From assembly GCA_963169565.1 (NCBI GenBank), contig CAUJDI010000050.1, positions 1 through 49,548 on the forward strand: a DNA stretch of 49,548 bases, read 5' to 3'. How positions within the stretch are numbered: the first letter of the stretch is position 1; the number at the start of each line of letters is the position of its first letter. A program made the position numbers and the translations under genes. Of the stretch, positions 8,883 to 17,294 are shown one piece after another. The notes beneath the pieces were generated by a model. It was given only the letters and a program-made list of their open reading frames with translations, searched no databases and was not told the origin of the DNA. The stretch comes from Bacillota bacterium. Its GTDB lineage: Bacteria; Bacillota; Clostridia; Christensenellales; Aristaeellaceae.

Positions 8883-9305
8883 TACGGTCATAAACAGGGC
8901 GATCGCTCAGCTTCAGGAATACCGTACACAATAAACAGGAGGCGGAAAACCGGCGAGAAAGGAAAGAGAAAGAGTGCTTCACCGGTGAAGATGTCGGCGC
9001 TGACCCGCATCAACCCGAAAGGAAGACTCTTTCTCCGTGAACGTATGGCCGGGACATGAAATGCTGCCAATTACCGGTTGGGCTTTCACTCAGGCAAGGC
9101 ATCGGAGGATATCCGAAAAATCAACAGGCACCGCACATAGGGTATCCGGATGTGATGGATCCCATCAAGGGCATCAACCCGGAACTGCTGCATCCGGGTT
9201 CTTTGGACCTGTTGCTCCGGCACACCCTGCTTCCCGGCATGAATGCCGTTCCTGCTGTTTCGCCGCGTACTTTTTTCGGAGCTGTGAAGGGGGATGCTCA
9301 GCGCT
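8883..9305. other. Intergenic region with paired repeats and palindromes, no convincing gene
   Basis: No credible coding sequence lies between the MBL operon and the DUF4097 gene. Structure seen: ATAAACAGG repeated directly at 8890-8898 and 8931-8939; TACGGT at 8883-8888 inverted as ACCGTA at 8921-8926; GCGATCGC at 8899-8906. There is also a perfect 14-bp palindrome, CTTCACCGGTGAAG, at 8977-8990, nested inside a 10-bp inverted repeat (GAGAAAGAGT 8966-8975 and ACTCTTTCTC 9026-9035). Short open frames at 9056-9343 (+) and 9086-9331 (-) resemble no family I know. The region could be a long regulatory leader of the operon or decayed sequence. Confidence 0.5.
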
Positions 9306-10331
9306 TCAAGTTCTCCCCGGCTCTCCGTCAAACCCCAGGCTGATGTTCGCGTTGCTGGTCCTGACGTTCAGCGTTTTCGCGCCCCCTGCCCGCTCACCCG
9401 GCAGGTTGTTTTTCCCGTTGCTGGTGCCGGACTTGACGGTATAGTCCTCCATTTTTCCCGGCAGGCTGCCCTTGATGCCGGCGTTGGAGGTGGTGAGGGA
9501 AATCGCGGCGCTGTCCAGATTGGACACGCGGATGCCGCTGTTTGAGGTCTTCAGGGTCAGGGCCTGCGGCGCGCTCACGCCTTCCGCGGTGATTTTCCCG
9601 TTGCTGGTCACCGCCTTGAGGTCCTGCCGGGACGTGACTTTTTCAAGGTTCAGGGACCCGTTGCTGGTCTGGAGCTCCAGTCTTTTTGCGTCGATGGTTT
9701 TTACTGTGAGAGATGCATTGCTCGTAGCCGCCGCGATTTGGCCCCAGCAGGAGAAGCCCTCCAGTTCAATCCTCGCGTTGGAGGTCTTCAGGTCCAGTTC
9801 CGCCGCCAGCTCATGGGGCACCTGAATGGTAACCTCCCGCGTCTCCCCGGAGAGGAAATCAAAGTTGAATAACACGCCGGACAGGTCAAAGGGCTCCCGG
9901 ATCAGGCTCAGCCTGCCGTCCTCAAGGGTAAAGGTATATCTGATCTTTTCGCTTTCCGGATGGCGGATGATGATATCCTCCCCCTCGCCTGCGCGGACAG
10001 TCAGCTGCATGTTGCGGTCCCGTACGCGGATGAAGCGCGCCTGACCGGCCTTTACCTGTATGGTCTTGATGCCTCTGAAAGGCTGCTCCCCTTCGGGTTC
10101 GGGCGCATTGCCTGCCTTGCGCTCCTTCTCCTTTCCTTCCCTGAGCCGGACGGCGACCATCTCAGGCGCTTCCATCCTGCTGACCGCCTCCTCCTCGGAA
10201 AGCCCCTCATCGTCCATGCGGTCCTGCAGCAGCTCGTCAAAGTAACCGATGGCTTCCTCCACCTGAGCAAAATCGTTCTGTTCCAGCGTCATTTTCAGTT
10301 TTCCCAGATATTCATCGCGTTTCATGTTCAT
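9306..10331 (-). CDS. HAAS (DUF1700-like) / DUF4097 beta-repeat protein
   Basis: 341 residues. Residues 1-60 form an acidic helical HAAS-type domain, common in genes controlled by PadR repressors. Residues 85-340 are a DUF4097 adhesin-like beta-solenoid, made of repeating Leu/Thr/Ser strands with TSN turns (KTSNARIEL, ATSNASLTV, QTSNGSLNL, KTSNSGIRV, TTSNAGI). There is no signal peptide or strong membrane helix, unlike many relatives that have a membrane segment between the two parts. The start at 10331 overlaps the end of the padR gene, so the two are translated together. A role in envelope-stress response is known for some relatives but is unproven here. Confidence 0.85.
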   Translation of the reverse strand: MNMKRDEYLGKLKMTLEQNDFAQVEEAIGYFDELLQDRMDDEGLSEEEAVSRMEAPEMVAVRLREGKEKERKAGNAPEPEGEQPFRGIKTIQVKAGQARFIRVRDRNMQLTVRAGEGEDIIIRHPESEKIRYTFTLEDGRLSLIREPFDLSGVLFNFDFLSGETREVTIQVPHELAAELDLKTSNARIELEGFSCWGQIAAATSNASLTVKTIDAKRLELQTSNGSLNLEKVTSRQDLKAVTSNGKITAEGVSAPQALTLKTSNSGIRVSNLDSAAISLTTSNAGIKGSLPGKMEDYTVKSGTSNGKNNLPGERAGGAKTLNVRTSNANISLGFDGEPGRT

Positions 10332-10668
10332 TCCCCCTCTGTCCTTCTCCTGCGCCGTTCTTTTCCGCCTGCCGGATCAATTCGTAGATCCTGCCCAGCT
10401 GCTCCCATTCCCGTGCGAAACCGTACATCTGCTCCCTGCCCTTTGCGGTGATCCGGTAATAATGCCGGAGCCGTCCTCCGTGCTCTTTGGAGTAGGTCTC
10501 CACCGCCCCTGATTCTTCCAGCCTCCGCAGCACCGGGTAGAGCGTCGATTCCGACATGGGCATCAGCCCGCCCGCCTGCCGGGAGAGCTGGTAGCCGTAG
10601 GAATCCCCCCCGCTGAGCAGCGCCAGCACGCAGGCCTCGGTCAGGCCGCGTTTCATCTGCGTGTCCAT
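10312..10668 (-). CDS. PadR-family transcriptional repressor
   Basis: 118-residue PadR regulator: a winged-helix domain (about 5-80, including STLYPVLRRLEESG and a GRLRHYYRIT wing) and a short C-terminal dimerisation helix. I chose the ATG at 10668, which has AGGAGGTG 6-7 bp upstream; an in-frame ATG at 10722 would lie upstream of the promoter. It overlaps the HAAS-DUF4097 gene by 20 bp, giving a repressor-plus-target pair seen widely in Firmicutes. Its own promoter carries short inverted repeats, suggesting autoregulation. Confidence 0.9.
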   Translation of the reverse strand: MDTQMKRGLTEACVLALLSGGDSYGYQLSRQAGGLMPMSESTLYPVLRRLEESGAVETYSKEHGGRLRHYYRITAKGREQMYGFAREWEQLGRIYELIRQAEKNGAGEGQRGNEHETR

Positions 10669-10690
10669 CCAGTCACCTCCTATGCGACAT

Positions 10691-10719
10691 ATAATATAAC
10701 GCATAGTATCATGCGTCAA
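10691..10719 (-). promoter_or_regulatory. padR promoter with candidate PadR operator
   Basis: Minus-strand TTGACG (complement of 10714-10719), 17-bp spacer and TATTAT (complement of 10691-10696). The inverted repeat GCAT-6 bp-ATGC (10701-10714) lies in the spacer and reaches the first base of the -35. A second ATGCG/CGCAT pair (10682-10686 with 10700-10704) flanks the -10. PadR operators are usually such ATGC/GCAT-type dyads, so autorepression is likely. Confidence 0.7.
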
Positions 10720-10761
10720 CATTTATTAAAGAATTCTAATCTGTATGGAAATATCATGAAA

Positions 10762-10800
10762 CGGAAGGCTGCCGGCGCAGCCCCTTCCGCCTTTCTTTTC
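10762..10800 (+). terminator. Putative rho-independent terminator or attenuator upstream of the rluB-like gene
   Basis: GGAAGG-CTGC-loop-GCAG-cc-CCTTCC stem followed on the plus strand by a T-rich run (CTTTCTTTT). No plus-strand gene precedes it, so it may insulate the rluB-like operon from read-through or antisense transcription. Confidence 0.45.
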
Positions 10801-10814
10801 ATGCCATGTTTCTG

Positions 10815-10820
10815 TATAAT
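10815..10820 (+). promoter_or_regulatory. Putative -10 element of the rluB-like operon
   Basis: Perfect TATAAT 31 bp upstream of the chosen start. The -35 region (about 10792-10797, TTTCTT) is poor. Confidence 0.4.
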
Positions 10821-10850
10821 CAAAAAGGCAAAAAGCGGAAAGGGGACCGG

Positions 10851-11549
10851 ATGCGCTTACAGAAATACCTCGCTTCCTGCGGCGTGGCGTCCAGGCGCAG
10901 GGCGGAGGAGATGATTGCCGAGGGCTTGGTCCAGGTGAACGGGCAGACCGTCCGGGAAATGGGCGTCCAGGTGGCGGAGGGCGATGCGGTCACGGTGGGG
11001 GGCGAGCCCGTCCTTCCGGAAGCGGAGAAGCGCTACGTCCTGTATTACAAGCCCGTCGGCGAGGTCACCACGGCCAGCGACCCGCAAGGCAGACCCACCG
11101 TGCTGGACCATTTCCGTGACTACCCGGTGCGCCTGTACCCCGTTGGCCGACTCGACTTTGATTCCGAAGGCCTGCTGATCCTCACCAACGACGGGGAACT
11201 GACCCAACGGCTGACCCATCCCAGTCATGAGGTGGAAAAGCGCTACATTGCCCGCGTGTCCAACCAGGTGGGCGAGGAGGAGCTGCATCTCCTGCGTTCG
11301 GGCGTGCCGCTTCAGGGGCGCAGGACAGCCCCCGCCAAGGTCAGCGTCCTTCGGCGTGATCCCTTCTCCACGGACCTGCTGATCACCATCCATGAAGGCC
11401 GCAACCGGCAGATCCGCCGGATGGTCGAGGCCGTCGGGCATGAGGTGGTCCGGCTCAAGCGCGTGCAGTACGGCGGCGTGACGCTGGGGGACCTGGAAAG
11501 GGGACAGTGGCGGGAGTTGACCCCTGAGGAGGTCCGCTCGCTCAGATGA
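10851..11549 (+). CDS. rluB: Ribosomal large-subunit pseudouridine synthase, RsuA/RluB family
   Basis: 232 residues. An N-terminal S4 RNA-binding domain (RLQKYLASCGVASRRRAEEM, residues 2-60) is followed by the RsuA/RluB/RluE catalytic domain. The conserved PVGRLDFDSEGLLILTNDG motif holds the catalytic Asp, and the late GRNRQIRRM motif is present. Enzymes of this group isomerise one uridine in 23S (or 16S) rRNA; the order of motifs and the length favour RluB. I chose the ATG at 10851 because the S4 domain begins there and a GGAAAGGGG ribosome-binding site precedes it. The stop codon overlaps the next gene by 4 bp (ATGA), so it heads an rRNA/tRNA-modification operon. Confidence 0.9.
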   Translation: MRLQKYLASCGVASRRRAEEMIAEGLVQVNGQTVREMGVQVAEGDAVTVGGEPVLPEAEKRYVLYYKPVGEVTTASDPQGRPTVLDHFRDYPVRLYPVGRLDFDSEGLLILTNDGELTQRLTHPSHEVEKRYIARVSNQVGEEELHLLRSGVPLQGRRTAPAKVSVLRRDPFSTDLLITIHEGRNRQIRRMVEAVGHEVVRLKRVQYGGVTLGDLERGQWRELTPEEVRSLR

Positions 11550-12130
11550 CGTCAGCGCCGTATCTCGCCTCAGCCCGGCAACTGGCTTCCCGGGTATTCA
11601 CTGAGCTTCTCAACGCCGGTGACAGGGCGGTGGACGCGACATTGGGGAACGGGCATGACTGCGCCCTGATGTGCCGCCTGGTCGGGGAAACGGGCCATGT
11701 GGACGGCTTTGACGTGCAGGAGAAGGCGCTGTCAAACACCCGCGCGCTGCTTGATGCCCTGGGGCTGACGGCCAGGGCGGCGCTGCACCTGATGGGCCAT
11801 GAGCGCATGGCGGAGGTGGTCCGCCCCGGCATACGCCTGGCGGCCTTCAACCTGGGCTGGCTTCCCGGTTCGGACAAGCGGCTGACCACACGGGCGGGGA
11901 CGACCCTGTCCGCGCTGGAGGCAGCGCTCGGGCTGCTCAATACCGGCGGCATGGCGGTGGTCTGCGTTTACCCGGGGCATGAGGAAGGCGCCAGGGAGCA
12001 GCAGGCGCTGATGGAATACGCCAGGGCGCTGCCGCCCGACCGCTATACTGTGCTGTGGCACTGTTTTCTCAACGGCGGGCCCGGCGTGCCGGGCTGCCTG
12101 ATGATCGAAAAAATATCGTTTGGAGGATGA
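11546..12130 (+). CDS. mnmM: MnmM (YtqB)-like tRNA 5-aminomethyl-2-thiouridine methyltransferase
   Basis: 194-residue class I SAM-dependent methyltransferase of the YtqB family. The SAM-binding signature DATLGNGHD (about residues 30-38) and the NLGWLPGSDK motif are typical. B. subtilis YtqB (MnmM) methylates the mnm5s2U34 intermediate in tRNA; that specificity is transferred by family membership. The start overlaps the rluB stop (ATGA) and the stop lies just before the next start, in a tightly packed operon. Length matches the family. Confidence 0.85.
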   Translation: MTSAPYLASARQLASRVFTELLNAGDRAVDATLGNGHDCALMCRLVGETGHVDGFDVQEKALSNTRALLDALGLTARAALHLMGHERMAEVVRPGIRLAAFNLGWLPGSDKRLTTRAGTTLSALEAALGLLNTGGMAVVCVYPGHEEGAREQQALMEYARALPPDRYTVLWHCFLNGGPGVPGCLMIEKISFGG

Positions 12131-12134
12131 AGCG

Positions 12135-13097
12135 ATGAAACTGTCCGTGTTTTCTGTGGTGCTGGGGAGTATGCCGCTGAGGGAGGCCTGTCAATTTCTG
12201 GCCGAGCAGGGTGTAGACGCGGTGGAGATCGGCTGCGGGGGGTATCCCGGCACCAGCCACTGCGACCCGAAAGCCCTGCTAGGGAATGCTGAAGCGAAAA
12301 AGGACTTTTTCGCGGCTGTCAGGGACAGCGGGCTGGAGATCGCCGCCCTCTCCGTGCACGGCAACCCGGTCCACCCGGACAAAGAGGTCGCCCGGTTCTT
12401 CCATGAGGATTACGTCAACGCGGTCCGCCTGGCCGGGGAGCTGGGCGTCACCCGCGTCGTCACCTTTTCCGGCTGCCCGGGCGGATGCCCTGAGGACCGC
12501 TCGCCCAACTGGGTGACCTGCGCCTGGCCGGATGATTACCAGGACGTGCTGCGCTACCAGTGGGAGGACGTCCTTATTCCCTACTGGCAGGAGGCCGCGG
12601 GCATCGCCAGGGAGAACGGCGTGCAGCGCATCGCGCTGGAGATGCATCCCGGTTTCTGCGTCTATAACCCGGAGACCCTGCTGCGCCTGAGAGAGGCTGC
12701 GGGGGACGCGATCGGGGCCAATCTGGATCCCTCCCACCTGTTCTGGCAGGGGATCGACCCGGTGATGGCCATCCGCGCCCTGGGCAACGCGGTGCATTTC
12801 TTCCACGCCAAGGACACCCTGATCGACGGGGCGAACACGGCGGTCAACGGCGTGCTGGACACCAAGCATTATGCCCAGAACGGGCGCTCCTGGGTCTTCC
12901 GCACCGTGGGCTACGGCCACGACCGGCTGACCTGGAACCGCATCATCTCGGAACTGCGCTGCGCCGGCTATGACGGGGCGATCTCCATCGAGCATGAGGA
13001 CGGCCTGATGAGCGGCAGGGAGGGATTGGCAAAGGCCATCCATTTCCTCAAGGACGTCCTGATCCGCGAGCAGTCCGGCGGCATGTACTGGGCGTGA
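12135..13097 (+). CDS. Sugar phosphate isomerase/epimerase family protein (AP endonuclease 2-like TIM barrel)
   Basis: 320 residues of a xylose isomerase-like TIM barrel. Metal-site candidates are seen in order: Glu in ALEMHPGF, Asp/His in NLDPSHLFWQ, His/Asp in HFFHAKD, and Glu in AISIEHED. The start at 12135 has GGAGG at 12122-12126; an in-frame ATG at 12120 lies upstream of that site. Members isomerise or epimerise sugars, inositols or their derivatives, and the substrate cannot be told here. It is the third gene after rluB and mnmM, probably cotranscribed, although the functional link is not obvious. Confidence 0.85.
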   Translation: MKLSVFSVVLGSMPLREACQFLAEQGVDAVEIGCGGYPGTSHCDPKALLGNAEAKKDFFAAVRDSGLEIAALSVHGNPVHPDKEVARFFHEDYVNAVRLAGELGVTRVVTFSGCPGGCPEDRSPNWVTCAWPDDYQDVLRYQWEDVLIPYWQEAAGIARENGVQRIALEMHPGFCVYNPETLLRLREAAGDAIGANLDPSHLFWQGIDPVMAIRALGNAVHFFHAKDTLIDGANTAVNGVLDTKHYAQNGRSWVFRTVGYGHDRLTWNRIISELRCAGYDGAISIEHEDGLMSGREGLAKAIHFLKDVLIREQSGGMYWA

Positions 13098-13181
13098 TCC
13101 CGGGGGATCCGGCCGCGCGGTTTCAAGGACTGCGCCACGAGGTACAATGCCCGGGAACGACAGGTTCCAGGGAGAGGATCA

Positions 13182-14096
13182 TTGAGCGTTCATGATTTTG
13201 AATGGAAGTTTTTATGGAGGCGTAAGGCGTTGAGGATTCCGGAGGAGGAAAGGGCCCTGCTGGACCGGCTGGGCGCCATCCGTCTGACCTGCGAGGACCC
13301 GGTGACCAACTGCGAACTGATCCCGGACCGCCGCCAGGTCATCCTTTTGATCAAGGACCTGCAGTCCCTGATGTTCCCGGCGTATTTCCGCGTCAGCGAG
13401 AGCCATGCGCGGGAAGAGGGCAGCGCATACGGCTGGGCGAAAAGAGAACTGACCAGCCTGATCGGCCTCTCCCTGCGCTTTTCTGCCGTCGGGGAGGAAA
13501 GAAGCCCCGAAGCCCTTGCCGGGGCGCTGCTTTCCAGGCTGCCGGAGATCAAGGAGCTGCTCTGCGGGGACGCGCAGGCGATCTACGAGGGGGATCCCGC
13601 CGCCCGCAGCTGCGAGGAGGTCATCATCTGCTATCCCGGCTTCTACGCCATCTCCATCCACCGGCTCGCGCACGCGCTCTATGAACTGGGCATTCCGCTT
13701 CTGCCCAGGATCATGTCGGAGTTTGCCCATGAGAAGACTGGGATCGATATCCATCCCGGTGCCTCCATCGGCCGGCGGTTCTGCATCGACCACGGCACCG
13801 GCATCGTCATCGGGGAGACCGCGGTCATCGGGGACGACGTAAAGCTTTATCAGGGCGTCACCCTGGGCGCGAAGAGCTTCCCGCTGGATGAGCAGGGCCT
13901 GCCGGTCAAGGGCGTGCAGCGCCACCCGCGCATCGGCAGCCGCGTGGTCATCTACGCCAACGCCGTCATCCTGGGCGGGGACACCCATGTTGGGGACGAC
14001 TGCGTCATCGGCGGCAACGTCTGGCTGACCGAGTCGCTGCCGGAGAAGCAGATGATGTACTACGACGGGGACAAGATCAAGGGGAAGCCGCTGTAA
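13182..14096 (+). CDS. cysE: Serine O-acetyltransferase
   Basis: 304 residues. It makes O-acetylserine from serine and acetyl-CoA, the first step of cysteine synthesis. An N-terminal helical domain (about 1-170) precedes a left-handed beta-helix of hexapeptide repeats (about 185-290). The active-site segment reads IDIHPGASIGRRFCIDHGTG, with the conserved His-Gly pair, then GVTLGAKSFPLD. The only suitable start is TTG at 13182, with GGAGAGG immediately upstream (13171-13177); the nearest ATG is out of frame. The length and long N-terminus fit the EpsC-like branch. No cysK lies next to it in the window. Confidence 0.9.
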   Translation: MSVHDFEWKFLWRRKALRIPEEERALLDRLGAIRLTCEDPVTNCELIPDRRQVILLIKDLQSLMFPAYFRVSESHAREEGSAYGWAKRELTSLIGLSLRFSAVGEERSPEALAGALLSRLPEIKELLCGDAQAIYEGDPAARSCEEVIICYPGFYAISIHRLAHALYELGIPLLPRIMSEFAHEKTGIDIHPGASIGRRFCIDHGTGIVIGETAVIGDDVKLYQGVTLGAKSFPLDEQGLPVKGVQRHPRIGSRVVIYANAVILGGDTHVGDDCVIGGNVWLTESLPEKQMMYYDGDKIKGKPL

Positions 14097-14296
14097 TAGG
14101 GGCTTCCGCACTCATGTGAATAGACCCTTGATCCAGGGCAGGATGTAATGGTCATCATGCGATGGCACTTAAGCTGCGATACTTCCACAAGCCTTTCCAT
14201 CAGCAATAGTGCAAATCCAATGATGCCTGACCTGCTTTTCTCAGTCGGGGCCGCGGGAAAGCAGCGGAGCAGTCCGCCTGATACCCAGGGTTTCAA

Positions 14297-14325
14297 TTCA
14301 GATGCTTCCGCAAGAAAACTACAGT
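14297..14325 (+). promoter_or_regulatory. Weak promoter candidate for the WG-repeat gene
   Basis: TTCAGA (14297-14302), 17-bp spacer, TACAGT (14320-14325), ending 17 bp before the start codon. Matches are partial. Confidence 0.3.
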
Positions 14326-14342
14326 GTGATAGAAAGGGACAT

Positions 14343-17147
14343 ATGAAACGCATCGCATCACTGGCGCTCCTTATCCTTCTGCTCCCGCTGCCGGGTATAG
14401 GCGAAGCGGCTGGCCAGCCTTCCGGATGGGATTACGTCTGGGCCTGGCAAAATGATGTCGCCTATGTCGAGAAAGATGGGAAAATTGGCCTTATTCATAA
14501 AGACGGCAGAACAATGATTGAACCTCGGTTCGATTACGTCATGCCGTTTGAGAACGGGATCGCTGCTGTATATGAAGGATACATCGGTCAGGTCTATCAG
14601 GAAGAATTGGGTAAGTATACATCTTTCATTGCATTTGATTATTTGAGGGAGCCGATGCCCGGAAAGTGGGGATTGATCGATCAGGAAGGGCATGTGTTTG
14701 TGGAACCCCAATGGGCAGATGAGCCGCTTCATGGAAAGTTCAGTGAGAACAATTGGTCTGGTTACATGGATGACCGCGGAAGAGTGCTCTTGGATCCGGT
14801 ATGGAAAACAGTTCCATATCAAATTGAATCAATGGAAGATCTTCAACCGGTTCAGCGCAACGGAAAGTTGCATTTTGTCGATGCGAACGGCAATGTAAAA
14901 CTAACAACAGAAAATTTTGATTATATGAGCCAGACTTGGGATGCCCATGATGTATTCATGGAAGTGGAAATTTCCGTTGGCAAGGCGAAAGCAAAAAGAG
15001 GAGCAGTCGACAGGAAGGGGAACTTTGTCGTCCCGCCGGAATATGACGATGTGGGGCAGGTCAACATCGGAACTGTAGCTGAGATATTCTACTCCGGAGG
15101 AAGGTACAGCGGGATTGGAAGCGATTCAAGAGCGCTTGTCAGAAAAGGGGAAAAGTGGGGTCTTTGGGATACCGTAAACCGTCAATTGCTGGTGAAACCC
15201 GAATGGGACGAATACGCGTCATTCAGTCCTGATTTCTTCTTTGTACGGAAGGGCGGAAAATGGGGCCTGGTCGATATGGACGGCGAGACTGTCCATAAGC
15301 CGCAATGGCTGGATGTCAGCATAACTTTTCCCGGGGAAGGGCTCGCAACCGTGTTGGTACGGAACACAAAAGCCGGCGGGGAGTATGCGGCCATCAACCG
15401 CAAAGGTGAAGTGCTGGCCGAAGGCTTTAAAAGAATTGATCGTTTGGATTTCCACAACGGATTGGCAAGCGTCAGGGATTTTGGTATTGACAGCAATAAA
15501 AACGGCTATATCAATGAGGAAGGTGTCCTTGTCATTGAGCTCCCTGATGATTATTGGCAGAATGAATTTACAGGCAAACTTGCTCCTGTCAGGACTGATG
15601 AAAAAACTGGTTTGCTCAATACTGACGGCAAATGGGTGGTTGAACCCAGATGGTGGGACGTATCTTCTTTCTCCGGCGGGTATGCGACCGTGCAGGATGA
15701 ATCCCTGGGGAAACTCGGCCTCGTCAGCGAGGAGGGACAATTCATCAGTGCCCTTGAATGGGACTGCATTGGGTACATGCGTGAGGGCTACGCTTTTATT
15801 TATGATGGACAATATAACCAAGGACAAAATTATAATGTAATAAGCCCTCGTGAGGCAGGCGTTCTGCATGGCAAGTATGGCTATATGAACGAAGAGGGCA
15901 AAGCGGTCATCCCTCTGCAATGGGACAGCGCGGGCGACTTTATCGGCGGGAAAGCGGCTGTTTTCTCCGGGCTGCATTCCGGAAATTTGTACGGAGAATA
16001 TGGCAACTCAAATGATCCGATCATTGGTCAGCAAGGCTACATCAATCAACAGGGTCAGCCAATCAGCGGAGTGAAACCTCAGACTGATTCGCAGCGTCTG
16101 CATGAAGCTCTTGTACAAGCGGACGCTTTACAGGGACAGCCTGAGAAGTCTTTTATCAGCGGGTCTGTTGATGGCGTATCATGGAAGTACTCTGCCTGGC
16201 CGCTGAGAAAATGGGGCCTCGTTTCTACAGATGGAACGGATATCATCAAAGCGGAATGGGACGCGATCCCTGCCCTGTTCCAAAAACAAGTCTATGCAGA
16301 TGGTGTTCTGACCAAAAACAACCAACCGATGAGTGACCGCTTTGCCGTTGTTGTCAAGGATAGGTTTAGCTTCGATGCTACAGGGGTAATCAGCCTGTCC
16401 GGGAAAATGATTCTGGAACCTGTGTGGAGAGCGGTTCACTTTGATCCTCTCACGAACAGGATATTGGTCGTTGACAGCGAGTACAGAATTGGGATCTATG
16501 GCCTGGACGGACAGCGGATTGCCGAACCGCAATGGGAGTGGATCGAGGAGTTTTCTGAGGGGCTTGCCGCTGTGCGCGTGGGAAAGAAGTATGGATTCAT
16601 CGATGAATCCTATAAGACAGCAATCAAGCCCTCCTGGGACAGCGTTCGTGGTTTCAGTGAGGGGTATGCGGTTGTCAGGCAAAACAATAAATATGGGCTG
16701 ATTGATGCCAGGGGAAAGTCTGTCAGTAAACCGCAATGGGAGTATTTGGATGATGTTTCCTGCGGGCGCAGCCTGGTCCGGCAGAAAGATCAATACGGCT
16801 ATCTCGGGACGGACGGGAAGATCGCCATTGCGGCGCAATGGGATTTCGCCACCCGTTTCAACGATGGCAAAGCACGGGTGAAAAAGGACACAGCATGGGG
16901 TTTTATTGATGTAAATGGAGCATTGATCGGTGAATTGGCCTGGGAACGGGCTTTTGATTTCAGCCAGGGACGGGCTGCCGTCAAAAAGGACGGCAAATGG
17001 GGATTTATCAACGAATCGGGTGATATCGCGATCAAGCTCGAGTGGGATTACGTCTGGCCGTTCAACCATGGCGAGGCGCGGGTCGAACTTGGCGGCAGGT
17101 ATGGCTACATTGACCTGGAGGGTGCTCTGATATCTGGATTGAAATAA
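14343..17147 (+). CDS. Large secreted WG-repeat (WG_beta_rep) protein
   Basis: 934 residues. A signal peptide (residues 1 to about 22, MKRIASLALLILLLPLPG) is followed by tandem WG beta-repeats of roughly 45-50 residues. The recurring pattern is a KWGLID/YGYIN core, then a polar turn, then P-WD/PQW. Examples are KWGLIDQEGHVFVEPQW, KYGFIDESYKTAIKPSW, KYGLIDARGKSVSKPQW and KWGFINESGD. Such solenoids occur in secreted or surface proteins and are thought to bind ligands or partners; no catalytic domain or cell-wall anchor is seen. The ATG at 14343 has AAAGGGA upstream, and the earlier in-frame ATG at 14148 lacks a site and a signal peptide. Composition is somewhat A+T-richer than its neighbours. 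Confidence 0.88.
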   Translation: MKRIASLALLILLLPLPGIGEAAGQPSGWDYVWAWQNDVAYVEKDGKIGLIHKDGRTMIEPRFDYVMPFENGIAAVYEGYIGQVYQEELGKYTSFIAFDYLREPMPGKWGLIDQEGHVFVEPQWADEPLHGKFSENNWSGYMDDRGRVLLDPVWKTVPYQIESMEDLQPVQRNGKLHFVDANGNVKLTTENFDYMSQTWDAHDVFMEVEISVGKAKAKRGAVDRKGNFVVPPEYDDVGQVNIGTVAEIFYSGGRYSGIGSDSRALVRKGEKWGLWDTVNRQLLVKPEWDEYASFSPDFFFVRKGGKWGLVDMDGETVHKPQWLDVSITFPGEGLATVLVRNTKAGGEYAAINRKGEVLAEGFKRIDRLDFHNGLASVRDFGIDSNKNGYINEEGVLVIELPDDYWQNEFTGKLAPVRTDEKTGLLNTDGKWVVEPRWWDVSSFSGGYATVQDESLGKLGLVSEEGQFISALEWDCIGYMREGYAFIYDGQYNQGQNYNVISPREAGVLHGKYGYMNEEGKAVIPLQWDSAGDFIGGKAAVFSGLHSGNLYGEYGNSNDPIIGQQGYINQQGQPISGVKPQTDSQRLHEALVQADALQGQPEKSFISGSVDGVSWKYSAWPLRKWGLVSTDGTDIIKAEWDAIPALFQKQVYADGVLTKNNQPMSDRFAVVVKDRFSFDATGVISLSGKMILEPVWRAVHFDPLTNRILVVDSEYRIGIYGLDGQRIAEPQWEWIEEFSEGLAAVRVGKKYGFIDESYKTAIKPSWDSVRGFSEGYAVVRQNNKYGLIDARGKSVSKPQWEYLDDVSCGRSLVRQKDQYGYLGTDGKIAIAAQWDFATRFNDGKARVKKDTAWGFIDVNGALIGELAWERAFDFSQGRAAVKKDGKWGFINESGDIAIKLEWDYVWPFNHGEARVELGGRYGYIDLEGALISGLK

Positions 17148-17294
17148 GCAATAGAGTTGTTCCTGCCATTATCCCAAGCGTGTTTTTTGCTTGTCTATAT
17201 CATTCAGTATTCAGCACAGGCAATCAGCGTTAAGGATGAACCTGTTCTATCTGTATATCATCGCAACAATGCGACACAGGCTATATGCAGAGAA

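Noticed and set aside
9056-9343. Short frames on both strands between the MBL and DUF4097 genes
   Set aside because: No ribosome-binding site, no recognisable domain, and they overlap each other. Treated as non-coding.
13212-14111. 299-residue minus-strand open frame opposite the serine acetyltransferase
   Set aside because: Antisense shadow with biased composition; the plus strand carries the hexapeptide repeats.
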